Positions 24,680 through 37,493 of a stretch of DNA of 64,000 nucleotides are shown piece after piece. The stretch comes from Hirundichthys speculiger (Eukaryota > Chordata > Actinopteri > Beloniformes > Exocoetidae): positions 62,001-126,000 of the forward strand of contig JAGFBZ010002346.1 in assembly GCA_018398805.1 (NCBI GenBank), written 5' to 3'. How positions within the stretch are numbered: position 1 is the first letter of the stretch; each line of letters starts with the position of its first letter. The translations under genes and the position numbers were made by a program. The notes beneath the pieces were generated by a model. The model was not told the origin of the DNA. It worked only from the letters and a program-made list of their open reading frames with translations, and searched no databases.

Positions 24680-25626
24680 ATGTACAGATGTTCTCCGCGC
24701 CCCTTTTTTTTTTTTAAAAGGAAATAAAACTGTCGTTACACAATAGGAAGAAACAGAAACAGACCGACTGCAGTCCGACGTGAGCTGCCCATGTGCACAT
24801 TGGAAACACGTTGGAAAACTCCCATGAACCTCCTTCGCCCACTAATCAGTTCAATTTCTCGGGGATTAGCTAATCATGACAGTGTAAGGACGTGCCTTTC
24901 CTCTGGATTTTCCTCACCTCAACAATGTCGTACATAACCGTCCATTGTGCGAACAGGAAATCAAAGCTTAGAGTCTTAATATGTTACAGGGAGTCTTTGG
25001 TTTTATCTTTTATGTGGTGCACATTTTGGCAAGAGGACTTGCCGGGCTTATGTGTGTGTATATGTGTGTGTATGTGTGTGTAAATCTCTGGATCTAATTG
25101 TGGGTCGAGGATCACGTCTGTCGAATGCTGAGACGGATTTGGGCAGACCTCCAGAAGTCTAGGAGGGGACGCAGCGACGCAGAGAGAGCCGGGGTGGCTC
25201 AAACCAACCACTTGAAGGTTCCAGCGCCAGCGTTTCCCTGCTCCTTTTTAGGGATCCGAATCATCTGCCGTAGACACTTTGTGGTTGATTTAATGAGGCG
25301 GAGCGCTGGAGGAGGAGGAGGAGGAGGAGGATGGAAAGAGGGAAATATACAAACAGAAGGGAATGTTTTTTGGGGGGGAGGATATTTAGGGAGGGAAAGT
25401 AAGGAGTGAATGGGCCACATGGGTGGCTTCCAGTGGTGATGTTTTTTCTTTTTTAGCCTTTTGAGTGACAAGGCCATCGACGCTGGGAAATCTACGACAT
25501 CGCAGCAGAAGATTGAGACAGAAAACGTCCCGGGCCCCCCCCCTCGGCCTCCCCCCAAAACACAAACAGGCCCACATTATGGAAACACACACAGACGAGA
25601 ATGTTTGATCCATATGGCTTTTTAAA

Positions 25627-26814
25627 TAGGGATGCATGATAACTGTTTTTATTAAATCCGATACCGATAACCCTTAACCTTTAGCTCCTAAAGGCCGATA
25701 CCGATAACACACACATATACCTAAGATCATTACATCAATACTATGAACAAAACCAAAAACAGTTTTGACTCTTTAAATGAACAGATATTTATTTTTTACA
25801 ATAAAAAACTACTGGCAAGCCTCTTAAAGCTATCAAACAAACCTATTTGATATCTCACATTAACTTAAATAAAGTTCATTACTGACTGATATAAAAAGAA
25901 AAAAATAAAGGCTCCTTGAACTGATGGAAATACATGCATCAGAATTACTAACTGAAAAAATGCTTTCCTCTATGACAATAAAAAATAACGCACAGGTCAT
26001 AATGTACTGACACAAGTTCGACTTGTGTGTGTAAATAAACTGAAAAAGTTCACTACATAGTAACAAAGAATTTATGTTTAAAGGATTTTGGCTTCTGATT
26101 CCTTTCAAATGAATGCCTTTAATTAAAGTAAATGACGTTCAGTAGTTTTTGTTTTTTAATCTCATGGAAGCTTTAGATGAGAGAGATGATGGCGAGGAGC
26201 TGAGAGGGGAGGAGAGACTTGCTGCTGGCAAGCTCACGTTAGCTTATGTTAGCTCATGTTAGCTCACATTAGCGTGATTTCAAAACTCCATGGAAGCGAC
26301 GGTTATGTTTCAGGTGGCTGATCAGGTTTGGCGTATTAAAGCTTGTGCTATTTTTCCCTCCTTCGCTTGGAGCATTTGTCATAAATAACCAGCGAACTAT
26401 CTTCCTCTGAAACTTTAACGAAGTTCTTTACCATCGCCGCCATTTTTTTTTCCAGCGCACTGTTCCGCAATGCTGCATTCAAGGTGAAACGTAAATTCCT
26501 CCGTTCCCTCGTTTGCTAGTCGTTCTTTCAGCCTTTTCTATTTTTTATGTGTAACATGTGGGAAAATACTGCGAATATCAATTCAAGTCAGCAACTACCA
26601 AAATTATGACCGAGTTAACAAGTTGTTTTCTGGCATGAGGGGGTATTCTTGCTTTTCCTTACTGAGAAATCGTTTTTCTGATTATGGCGACGTTACTTAA
26701 ACATGACATTCACTTCCGGTCCACTTCCGTGTTGACAAAAATATATATGTTATCGGGGCTATTCGTCATGATATCGGACTTTTTGGGATGACGTCATAAT
26801 TTCCTGCATCCCTA
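25627..26814. mobile_element. hAT-like element, 1.19 kb
   Basis: Ends TAGGGATGCATGATAAC and ATTTCCTGCATCCCTA, perfect 8-bp TSD TTTTTAAA (25619-25626, 26815-26822). Subterminal CCGATACCGATAAC repeats at the left and ATGATATCGGAC at the right. The interior shows no transposase. Confidence 0.86.
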
Positions 26815-28544
26815 TTTTTAAATACATATTTTTCTCTCCGTGTAGCCGCCCTGGGTTTGCTGTGTGGAGCTCTGGCGGTCTGCGTTTAGCTGCGGGTCCC
26901 CCTCAAAGGAGATGTTTGGGGCTCTGCCTTGCGTCAAGGCTGCGGGGCCCGGTTCGGGTTACCTGCGGGTGTCACGATGATGAACGGGCCGCCGGCTCCC
27001 GACGAAGTGTTTATGGCCGAAAGGCGTTGTTGCATGTAAGTAATCAGGCCCGAAGCTGGTAGTCGAGCCGTTTCTCCTCCGTCTGGAAGGTAAATGATGC
27101 TAAATGATGTTTGGGACGCAAAGAGTCAGCTGACGTCGCGGTGACATCACGCAGCTGCTAAACGCATGGGAGGGGGGGACTTCTGCTCTATTTATTGTTG
27201 TAACCTGAGCAGGAGCCGTCTAGGTAACCTCTGTATTTCGTTTCAAGTCGGACAGAATAATAAATCTCGCCGTTAACAAATGGTTTGTTTCAAGCCGCCT
27301 GTTATTTTATCATCACATTCTGCACCGGCGTGATGGATAAGCTACGAGCTCTGGTTGTTTGCACGAGTCCGGAGCATGCCAAAGCAAACACGTGCAGGGT
27401 TTTAAAAAAAAAAAATATTAAGTGAAAAATGTAGTGAGAGGCAGCAACATAATTCTGCAGCAGATCCCGGATCTGAGGGTTCACACCGGGGTGAGACAGG
27501 CAGAGATGTAGAATAAATAAAAACACCCCCCCTGAAAAGTCTTCGGCTGAATAAATTACGTGTAAGATCGCACTTCATGAAGTGGTGAAAAGCTCAGTTT
27601 CTCCACCGAGGCCCGTCTGGACCGAGGTGGCCCGGATCCAGAACCTCTGACTCCTCTGTCGGTGTCGCTTCCTTTACGCGTAAAAGCGCGCTTACGCGTG
27701 TTTGGAGCGCAGAGGAAGCGAGAAAACCCGGGAAGAATGAAAGAAAGGGAGGAAAAAGAGAGGGAAGGAAGGAAGGAAAGAAAGAGAGCAAAGCAGTGGC
27801 ATCAGTAAAAGGGAAAAGCGGAATCGTTCCAAAGCCACTCTGGTGCAGCAGGTCCCTGCGTCCTCGCGGCCTCTAATTAGGGCGCATTCAGAGGAGGCAT
27901 TAGTTCCCAAACTTTTTAATGGGCTGGAAAGCGGAGCTCCTTTTAGAGCGAGGGGAGAAGTGGAGGACGGTTCCACAACCTGAATGGCAGATGGAGAGAT
28001 TCTGCACCTCCCTGGGAGGTATTTCATTCTTTTATGTTATCTCATCCCCCCCTTCTCCAGTCGCACTGGTCGTCTGTCCCCCCAGTTTTGCTCCGGTGTC
28101 AACAAACACCAAAGGTTTGAAAGAGATTACAAACATCTCCCCCTTTTATAATAAATGTTCTGGTCTGCATAGAAAACAAAAATAAATTAACACTGTAAAT
28201 AAAACTGTGTTGCATTTTTGGAGAGACCGAGGAGCTGAAAACACACAACAGCAGCTTAATAACAATTTACTGCAACCGGTTGAAAGAAATCAGAGAAAAG
28301 TTACAAAAAGTTTTTTTTTTCCAGTTATGGGTTAAATATTAAATGTATATATTTATAAGAATTTGTAAGGTGGCACACAAACTTATTTTTTTAAAGACTT
28401 TCTTTTATTAGATACCTTTTGATAATATATCACGTAATATTTATACATTTATTTATTTTTATTTTTTCTTTTTAAGATATGATATTATTTTTTTTTTTTT
28501 ATTTAAAAAAGTACAATATTTGTACTTAATTTTTTATTTATTTG

Positions 28545-28603
<59 letters not shown>

Positions 28604-29873
28604 TAAACTCGTAAAATCCCGGCTTTCTTAATCCTAACCAAAGTTTAAATCCTGTCAGTATGGTTGTAAACATCTGGATGGAATCGTCTCCTTAAAAATA
28701 GTTAAATGTGTGTGAGGAAATCACACTAAAAAATAACTTTCGCTGGAAGAGTTATTTTGTTTTGAGCATTGTAGGGTTTTGTTTTTGTTTTTATTTATTA
28801 TTGTCTTCAGGCTGAATATTGATTTTTCTCAGGACTGTGGTGATTAATTATTTTTAAATGGCCGGTAATGACCAGTCTCTAATATTATTACTGTTTGCAA
28901 CTTAATAAAGAGACAAATCGAATATATAAATATATAAATATATATATGTATGTGTGTGTGTGTGTGTGTGTATGAGTGTGTAGTTTCATCAAATCTATAA
29001 GGTCTATTTTTATATGCATGTTTTCTTAAATAAATAAGTTAGTGAATAACTCTTACTCGTTTATGTAAAGCTTTTTAATAAAAAAAAAAATCTCTATTCA
29101 GTCATTAGTTTTCAGTTTAATTCAGGACATTGTTCCACAGAAAACTGCTTTAAATCCTTCTTTCCATGAACATTAATTTTTTAACTCTACACATCTGACA
29201 GTCACGTTCACGCCAGCCGCGCGCCCCCGTGAAACGAGCAGAGCTTTTTGTCCATAAGTGTTTCTTTATTAAAGCTGAAGAGCCTAAAAACCCTAAAACC
29301 AGTTTCTCTGCTCTCAGTCACTTTTATTCCAGATGGAAACGGTTCACCCGGATAGGACGCGCTGCCGGACCGGCTGCCGGGCTCCTGATGGGCCCGCGAC
29401 CCGCCAGGAGGAGCTGCAGCTCGGGTCACGCTCAAGGAGGCTGATCCCCGCATGATGCGAACACGTGAACGCGCCTTTTCTACCTGCTCTCACCTGGAGG
29501 TGCTGCTGCTGCTCGTGACACAACGTTTAAACAACGTTTAAGGGGATCAAACCGATTGATTGATCAGCTCAGTTTTTTATTTTGTTTTTTTTTTTTTTAG
29601 GGTTTTTTCCTCCTAATGGGGGGGTCAGAAGTGAAGGTGGGCCGCAGTAACACCTCCACCAATGAAACACACCTGTCACCGTTATACAACTTTCAACAGC
29701 ACATTTTCTCTTTAATAACTGATTATTTTTATATTATATCCCAGTCATCCCTGAGAGAGCAACACACTTCTGCTAAGCTGACTTCTTCCAACTTTATATG
29801 TTTACAACTAACATTTGTAACATTTATAATAATAATAATAGTTAGTAGCAATGAAAGTAGTTAAATTTCAGGC
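26815..29873. other. Gene-free stretch downstream of foxd1
   Basis: 26830-27080 is CpG-richer; the rest is AT-rich with (TA)n and (TG)n. Short frames only, none with domain content. Confidence 0.5.
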
Positions 29874-29933
29874 AAAAAAAAAAAATCTTTATGCAATAAA
29901 GTGCACTTTATTGCATAAAGATTTTTTTTTTTT
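29874..29933. repeat. Perfect 60-bp palindrome with AATAAA on both strands
   Basis: Thirty-base arms (12 A, then TCTTTATGCAATAAAGTG) mirror exactly around GTGCAC at 29901-29906. Each strand carries GCAATAAAG, a possible polyadenylation hexamer. The T tract continues to 29943. Confidence 0.9.
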
Positions 29934-30036
29934 TTTTTTTTTTAAACAATACTAGCAGATATTACTGCTTTGCTATATTTTCATCCCTTTTATCTTATTT
30001 TAATAGATAAACTTGCTTATTTTAGGGATTTCTATT

Positions 30037-30037
<1 letters not shown>

Positions 30038-30113
<76 letters not shown>
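30038..30113. repeat. (TA)n microsatellite
   Basis: About 38 uninterrupted TA units. A second (TA)n run of about 26 units lies at 28548-28600, and a (TG)n run at about 28949-28976. Confidence 0.95.
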
Positions 30114-30115
<2 letters not shown>

Positions 30116-30906
30116 TGGTGTTACTTATCATTTTAAACAAGTCAAGTTTTTTTTTCCTCTGGCACATTTATTTTTTTACAGCACATTTATTTTTTCTATA
30201 TCACATTTACCTAGTCCAGCTGGTTTAGGTGAATCTAAGGTACTTTAAAGATAATAATAATGTAAAGAATGTGTGTGTAGCTTTATATGAGAGCATCCAC
30301 AGCCTCTGTCCAGTAACTTTACTAAAATTGTGCAGAGACAGCAGGTGAATACGAACCTAAACTGCCAATAAATTAAGTTTAACACGCAACACTTTCTGCA
30401 GAAAGTAGCTGGAGCCACAAAAAACACACCATGTAATTAAAAAAAGCGTCAGACGTGTGATAATGCACGAGACAGGCCCCAGAGAGGGTATTTAGTCTCA
30501 AAACACACCCTGTTCACTACAAACACTTGGCTGTACCTGGATAATAAAATATAATGCGCTGCATGGATGTAGAAAACACTACAGACCATAATAATCACCA
30601 TGAACCCTCCACAAGAGGAAATCCTGCACCACTGCAGCGATTGCAACAAAAAAACTCGACAGGATGATGCGTCTCGCTGCTGTTTAACCTCCTCTAAACA
30701 AGTCCTCACGGTGCATCTGACCTCCTTCCCTGCGCCCCCATCCCCTCCTCCTCCTCCCCCCCTTCCCTCTAAGTGCTCGTCTGTCTCTCTTATTGCGTGT
30801 TACATCATCACGCAATCGCTGTCCCTCCGTGGCCCACTGAACTGGCTGTGAGCGATGCGCATCTACAGACCTACTACGCTCTCCGGATCAGTGGAGGCAG
30901 ACGACC

Positions 30907-30940
30907 GGGGGGGTGGGGGGTGGGGGGGGGGGGGGGGGGG
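30907..30940 (+). repeat. Poly-G tract, G-quadruplex candidate
   Basis: Seven, six and about twenty consecutive G separated by single T. Such runs form G-quadruplexes readily and often collapse in assemblies. A shorter run of about 15 G lies in btf3 intron 5 (50555-50569). Confidence 0.85.
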
Positions 30941-31661
30941 CACGTCCAGTCACGGAAGCGCCGAGGCTGCACGGCAGAGAAGAGCAGCATCCGGGGATGA
31001 TGAAAAATTTAGAGTAAGAGGTCTGACGCTCAGCCTCCTCCAGCTTGGTGTCATCCAGGGGTTATGCGTCAAAACTGGGTTATGCGTAAAAGCTGCAGTT
31101 CTGGTTGGTTTTTTCTTTTCCTATTTTGTTAAAGCAAATCAACTCGTGTAACAAATAGAAGGAGCAAAAAAAAAAAAAAAAAAAAAAAAGATAATAAAAG
31201 ATCTGCACCAGGAGTGTTTTCTCTGCCCAGGCGGCCCCGCGTCACCCAGCTGACACCCTCCTGCGCGTAATTAACGCGGATGGGTGCGAGAGAGGTCATC
31301 TGAACGCAGGCCCCGTGTGCGCATGTTCCAACGCGTGCAGGAACCGACCCGAGAGTGAGGAGAAGTATTTCAGATTAGCCACCACATGAGCAACGCTTGG
31401 AGGATGTCACGCACACGTTTCTGCGTACAAGCCGCCGTTTAAAACACGTCTAACCCTGATTTTATTTACTTTAACTTTACTGCGCAACTGCCGCGTAAAA
31501 ACCCAACATGGTGGACATTTCTACACCCAAGAGGCTCAGCATTAATTCATAAACAAGTTACTTTTATTTTGCAAAAAACGAAATTTATTTTTTGTTGGAA
31601 AAAAACTGTAAAAATATCACACTTCAGTTACACATTACTTGCCCAAAAAAATGTACAATGT

Positions 31662-31667
31662 TTTATT
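31662..31667 (-). terminator. Candidate foxd1 polyadenylation signal
   Basis: Minus-strand AATAAA lies about 505 nt after the foxd1 stop, in an AT-rich 3' UTR-like stretch, followed by ACATTGTACATTT. Further AATAAA copies occur at 31584-31589 and 31563-31568, so the true 3' end may be any of the three. Confidence 0.4.
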
Positions 31668-32172
31668 ACTGAAATCAACACACACTGCATATAATTATAA
31701 ATGTATGACTTTTCCTCTCTGTGTTTCTTTTCTTTTCTTTTTTTTAATACAAAGTTCAAATCAAAACCTTTAAAACTTTGTTTTGATCTGCTTATACAAA
31801 ATATGGATGTGTTTGACACAAATAGCCTAACATTTTTTTTTCTTTTTTTTATTTTTTTTTTTTAAACATGTGATAAGTTTTATAACCTGAGACGCCCGGA
31901 ACTGTGATTGACACGAATTAATCACTTCGTGGAGAGAAAAAAAAATCCAAGAAAAGTTCAAAAATCTGATTCACATCGAAGAAAAATTAAATATAAAGAG
32001 GCGATCTTCAGAAAACAGCGTGAATACAGGCACGTAGTGTTTATGTCCATCATTCAGCTGCGCGCGCGCTCAGACAAACATACAAAAATAATCCTACCTT
32101 CAAAGAGGGATCGTTTTTGTGTCTTTAAAAAACCAAAAACAAAAAAAAAGTTTCTTGATAAGTTTAAGACAT

Positions 32173-32518
32173 TTAACAGGCGCTCGTGCCGCCGACGACT
32201 CTGTTCGGGAAGTTTTCGGGCGGATGTAAAACGGCTCCGGGGTGACCGGCCGCCGACAGCCCCAAGGAAGACACCGGGACGACCACCGGAGAAGTCCTGG
32301 AGGGGCTCAGCGACCCCCCGATGATGCTCTCTATGGAGAAGGGCGACCGCTGCTGCGCCGGGGAGCCGGACTTGTGCGCCGGGGAGGAAGCGGCGGCGGC
32401 GGCCGAGCCGTGCAGGCTGGAGCCGAGCGGCGCGTAAAACCTGCCGCGGGTTAAGTCCGTGCTGGGGGGCATCAGGGAGGGCGAGGGGATCATGGTGCCC
32501 GTGTGTGAGTGTCTGGAG

Positions 32519-32555
<37 letters not shown>

Positions 32556-33198
32556 AGGCAAAAAGCGCGGAGTGCGTGTGGTAAGACTGGAGCTGGATGC
32601 CGTACGCGCCGCCGCAGCCGTACGGTCCGTAGCCGTACGCGGCGGCGGCGGCGGCGGCGGCGGGGAGGAAGCTGTTGTGCTCCCGCAGCAAGTCCTGCGT
32701 CTGCTGCCGCTTGAAGCGTTTCCTCCGCCGCAGGAAGCTCCCGTTGTCGAACATGTCGGCCGACTCCGGGTCCAGGGTCCAGTAGTTCCCCTTCCCGGGG
32801 TTCCCGGGCTCCCGCGGGATCTTCACGAAGCAGTCGTTGAGGGACAAGTTGTGGCGGATGGAGTTCTGCCAGGCCGGGAACTTCTCCCGGTAGTAGGGGA
32901 AGCGGTTGCTGATGAAGTCGCAGATCTCGCTGAGGGTCAGCCTCTTCTTGGGGCTCTGCAGGATGGCCATGGTGATCAGGGCGATGTAGGAGTAGGGGGG
33001 CTTCACCAGGGTGTTCTTGCCCGCCGGCTTGTACGCGTCCCTGGATGAGGTGGAGCCGTCCAGGAGCGGAGGCGGGGAGCCGGCCAGGAGCATCCCGTCG
33101 CGCGCGTGGCCGTCCCCGTCCTCGCCCTCGCCGACCACGTCGATGTCGGTCTCTTCCGAGAGGACGGAGGCGTCCGACATCTCCGAGCTCAGAGTCAT
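32173..33198 (-). CDS. foxd1: Forkhead box protein D1, single-exon gene
   Basis: Encodes 341 residues in one uninterrupted exon, as usual for FOXD genes. FOXD1 is a nuclear DNA-binding transcription factor, known for roles in kidney stroma and in retina/optic chiasm patterning. Seen here: an acidic N-terminus with the FOXD1-typical start [11 protein letters not shown] and the run [12 protein letters not shown]; a forkhead domain at about residues 64-163 containing [14 protein letters not shown], recognition helix [11 protein letters not shown] (112-122) and the wing motif [10 protein letters not shown]; a basic tail RRRKRFKRQ; poly-Ala (180-187); poly-Gln (216-226); a second Ala tract (265-270); and an eh1-like Groucho-binding motif FSIESII (287-293). 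The start at 33196-33198 is chosen because residues 1-6 match known FOXD1 N-termini; Met7 is the only alternative. The N-terminus separates it from FOXD2, FOXD3 and FOXD4, and the btf3/ankra2 neighbourhood agrees. The long plus-strand reading frames here are GC-driven shadows. Confidence 0.96.
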
Positions 33199-33464
33199 GG
33201 CTCAGCCACGGCCGCGCGCGCTCCGACCGACGCCTGCGGAGGAGCGCGATGGGGATGCGCGAGCTGCCCTCCCCTCTTCAGAAACTCATGCGAGGAGGGG
33301 GGAAGGAGACACGTCCGCTGCTTCTGTCCGCTATTTCCATATGTTTTCTGGGTTTTTTTTTTTTTTAAATCACTAACTCAGAAGCGGCCGCGGACTGGAG
33401 AAGCGCGCGCTGGAAACCTGCAAAAGGGCCAAACCTGACTCGCGCAGGGGGCGGATCCTCGCTC

Positions 33465-33474
33465 GGTATTTAAA
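33465..33474 (-). promoter_or_regulatory. TATA-like element of foxd1
   Basis: On the minus strand the sequence reads TTTAAATACC, about 270 bp upstream of the foxd1 ATG. A start site some 25-30 bp downstream would give a 5' UTR of roughly 240 nt. Position and orientation fit a core promoter. That it is used is inference. Confidence 0.45.
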
Positions 33475-33486
33475 CCAGCTCCGGGT

Positions 33487-33506
33487 CACGTGGTGGGGAA
33501 ACGTCA
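33487..33506. promoter_or_regulatory. E-box CACGTG and CRE half-site upstream of foxd1
   Basis: A palindromic CACGTG E-box (33487-33492) and an ACGTCA CRE half-site (33501-33506) lie just upstream of the TATA-like element, in a GC-rich stretch. Such sites are common in promoters; function here is inferred from position alone. Confidence 0.35.
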
Positions 33507-36500
33507 CTGAGGCGAATGAAAAGAGAGGAAATAAATAAATAACCAAAAAAAAAAAAAAAAATCCTTTTGGAAATTAACTGTGTGTGGTTTTTTTTTTTTT
33601 TAACGTGAAAAAAAAAGTTTGGTGTGGCCTGGATCCTTTCTAGTGGTCGTTCAGAGCAGCACGGTCCGCATGACTAATGTCAAGCTTTTATTCCATGCAA
33701 TTATTTATTCAAAAATAGATTTGGGAAAGACAGAAAAGAGCCCCAAGAAAGTGTAACTCATTTATAAAACCTAAACGTGCATATGTTGCTGTTGAATTAC
33801 TATCCTCAGAATATTTAGATTATTTTTTTTTAATATGAGGAGGATTTTACTGACAGGCCGCCTGTCCGTCTCCATGAAGCCCAGGGAAACGGCCCACCGC
33901 CGGGGTGCGGTGCGCCACATCCAGGCGGCCCAGTTTGCGTGATCTGGTTGTTTCCCAGATTATCCGGCAGCCATTCGTGATGGAACAGAGTCAGCTGTGA
34001 AGACGAACCAGTCCCGGGTCACGCACAGCTCCACGCACACACACCAGGCCTCCGTCTCCGCCGCGCGCAGCGACCACGCTCCAGTATGTGCGCACATTTC
34101 TCTTTTCTACTTTTTTTTGTTGTTTGTTTGTTTTTTTTAGAACGATCTAACTGGTATTCTTATAGTGTTTTTTTGTTCCAAAAAACCTAAAAATATTTAA
34201 AATAACTTTAAAAACGATAAAACACTCTGCAGTGATCACATCGTTTTAATCTATATTTAAATTAATGGGAAAGCTGCAGAAAAAAATCACTAATTATCCA
34301 AAAGTATGAAAACCTCGATCAGATGTGAGATTTAATAGAATAAAATCAAAGTATTTGGATGAGGAAGAGTCACGTAAATAAATTCTATGTATGTGATCAT
34401 ATTTTATGATTAGTTTTATGTTTGTTTTCAGTCTGTTTAAAACACAAACAGAACTCTCTGAAACCTGGTTTGTTGTTGGAAACATCTGTCTGCTTGAAAA
34501 CATCTGCTTGGTTCTGAGGCAGCTAAACTCTAAACAACCACTTTTCCTCGTGGAGTCATTTTGCTCCGAATGTTAGTTTGGTTTTATTGTTTGCACATAT
34601 TATCTTGAAGTCGACCTGTGAGTGTTTTTAATCGTCCCTTTATTGAAAACGGTCGACCGATTAATCAGTCAACTTTAATGTCGTCACTATATTTCTGTTT
34701 GCATCTTAGAAGAGTTTGGAAAATATCCTGAATGTGGAAGATCATTTAAACTCTGATAAAACAACGAGAGTTTTGTACGTGACCGTATCTGCATCAAAGC
34801 GGAGCTTAATTAGGCTTCTGGCCTCTTTCTAGCTGCTCTTTCTCTGTTTTGTGAGGAATAATCAACAGATCCAGTTAGTTCAGTTTATTTGTGTAACATC
34901 TAAATAACATCTAAAGTCAGTTCAGGATGTTTGACAGAGAAGCACCACAATAAAACGAGCAAAGAAGGCGCGTGATGCTGAAGTTATTAATGAATAACAG
35001 AGGAAACTTGTGTGTAGTTGCCATTTTTCTGTTTGGTAAAAATACAATATATGATGTTAGTCAGGTCTCGTGAGTATAAGTTTAGATTTAAAGAAATAGG
35101 GGCCTCTGTTTTTGTTTTTTTTAAACTTACTGTGTGGTTCCCCTCTAAGTTTTCTGTCGTCCTTCTCTCTGCACCGCCATCTACTGGTGGAGATGGTGAA
35201 CAACAGCAGCAGCAGCAGCAGAGCTGCAGCCCAGTGTTTCACAGCAAGAAGGTGACGACTAACCTTCCAGATAAATGGAATAAATAATGCAGTTTTGATT
35301 AAACGTATCATTATGACGTAAATCTCATTTTGTGATACACCTCAGTAACTGTTTCTCACCTGAACGGAGACAGGAGCTCATCATCAGTTATCATTTCTGC
35401 TGCTGTTTACTTTGCATGACCCCAGATTATATAGTTTATATAGATAAACTGGAAGAATCATTGTGGTTTGTTGATTTAGATGGAAGAAAATATTAAGCTG
35501 TTTATGTATTTTTATAAGTCAGAGGTGGAGTTCAGTTCACTTCAGGTTATTTGTGAAGCGGTATTTCACAACAAATGTCATCTTATGGTACCCTACCCTA
35601 CTCTCTTACAATCCAGTCATATTCAAATGAAATTTTGTTATAATCAAGTAAAGTTTAAGTCTGATAAAAGCTTGTGAAATGCTCTGCGCCATGAGCCAGT
35701 TCCTTATTTAGCATATTGAATCTCGACTGTATTTAAAAACAATAAGGATATCTCTGATATTCGATATGTGCTGATGTTTATTATGGAAATCACCTCCCTA
35801 AAAAAAAAAAAAAATGAGTGCGACTCATAAGTGACAGCTAGTTCTTCCATGTTTGTCCAGCAACAACAACCCACCACTGAGCTGCTCCTCTGCAGGCTCA
35901 GGATCCTCATATCGGGGGAACCAGGCAGTCGCTGTGCCCTTTAAATGCAGGGTCAGCCGTGAGCGAGAGGGGCCCGAAGAGGGGCCCCAGAGGCACCTCA
36001 GTAATGTGCATCCTCTTAACAAAAAAAAGGGAGGCAATAAAGCTCTAATCACTGAGAGTGAAATGGGCTGGAGAGATGATGAGGGGACGGTTGTAGCCAT
36101 GATCCATGAATGAAAACAGCCTGTCAATCAATTTAGCTTCAGTAAAGACGCAGCTTTATGTGGAAATAAGTTCTAACAGGGACAAATATACAAAAACTAG
36201 GAAGCTCTCCGTCATTTGGTCCTTTAACCAGATTTACTGAAATCAAATCATTTATTTGCATAGATCAACTTTACTGCTACAATTGTAGCAGAAAGATTTT
36301 GCCTTATAAAGTACTACTTATTGAAAACAGTCTTTGACTGGTGCCGTCGGTTGGTGAAGAGACATGCACCTGAAGGACCGGAGCAACCAGAGCTTCCAGT
36401 TGAGTCAGGTTACAGCCATTTATGGTTAAACGCTACCGCTGTACTGTCAACACTTATGGATGTGTCATATCAAAGAATAAGTTACCAGCCAAAGTTGCTT

Positions 36501-36590
36501 GTGAGACAGAAATTGTTACTAGCCACAGCTAAATTTTACCAGCATTTGGCCGGTTGGCCGGTGTCAGTGTCAATCCCTGGATACGATGTA
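33500..36590. other. Intergenic region upstream of foxd1
   Basis: 33840-34090 is GC-richer and non-repetitive, possibly foxd1 regulatory DNA. A (CAG)n run lies at 35204-35220. The 106-codon frame at 36321 runs into a family A element and is not recognised. Confidence 0.45.
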
Positions 36591-37493
36591 TATCGATATT
36601 CATATTACAATACATTTACATCATTTTCTGAAAGATTTTAAAGGGACAAAGTGATTTTGGTGACATCTTGTGAGTGTTCTAATGACTTTGTTTGAATTAA
36701 TTGAACTGAAAGCATCAATTACACATTATATGGCTGACAGGCAGCTTGCAAATGCTGGACAAAACGAAGTTTCATAGTTTCATTTATTTAAACAGTGCAA
36801 ATTGTTGCTTGCAAGCTTTTTAAAGGTGGGACACAATGGAGAGTTATAAGTGCAACAAGTGGCCTTTTTTGGCTTGATACTGAACATATGAGGTAGCTAC
36901 TAGCCATTCTAGCCACCAGGTTAAGTAAAAACGAACCATGGCAGCCAATAATTCCAGTGAAAGTCAATTGAAGCAACAATTTAAGCCACCTTAAAACTGG
37001 ACCCATCTTTGCAGAGTAGCTGGCGGACTTAATGGTAGAGCTGATCGATTTTATCGATTCTGTGATATATATATATAGATATTTTATCGAGTATCGATTT
37101 TTCAGCCGCGAGTATCGATATTCTAAGCTTCTTTCAAAACCCCCGTGTCCCACCTACCATATAATGTGTAATTGATGCTTTCAGTTCAATAATTTCAAAC
37201 AAAGTCATTGGAACACTCACAAGATGTCACCAAAATCACTTTGTCCCTTTAAAATCTTTCAGAAAATTATGTAAATGTATCGTAAGATAAATATCGATAT
37301 ATATCGTATCGTGAGATCAGTGTATCGCTACAGCCCTACTTAATGGCTCTTCCTGCAAAGTACAGGAAGAGCACCCCTGCGGGACACGGGGGGTTTGAAA
37401 GGAGCTTAGAATATCAATACCCGCGGCTGAAAAATCGATGCTCTGATAAAATATCGATATATATCGCAGAATCGATACAATCGCTCAGCTCTA
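36591..37493 (+). mobile_element. hAT-like MITE, family A copy 3a (interrupted)
   Basis: A 5'-truncated family A copy. Its left part (36591-36830) ends near GTGGGACACAATGG and its right part (37379-37493) resumes at GGGACACGGGGGG and ends CAGCTCTA. The gap holds about 200 bp of other sequence and a complete inverted family A copy (37036-37338). Confidence 0.7.
37036..37338 (-). mobile_element. hAT-like MITE, family A copy 3b, nested
   Basis: 303-bp inverted copy from TAGAGCTGATCG to GCTACAGCCCTA with a perfect 8-bp TSD CTTAATGG (37028-37035 and 37339-37346). It lies inside copy 3a, so it is the younger insertion. Confidence 0.88.

Larger units (their letters stand above)
29944..31660. other. 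Gene-free stretch next to the foxd1 3' end
   Basis: Contains (TA)n and poly-G. 31200-31440 is CpG-rich and not repetitive, a candidate regulatory block. No coding exon was recognised. Confidence 0.45.

Noticed and set aside
32242..33438. Long plus-strand frames (up to 179 codons) opposite foxd1
   Set aside because: Antisense shadows of a GC-rich coding exon with CTG and GCC repeats; no homology or start context.
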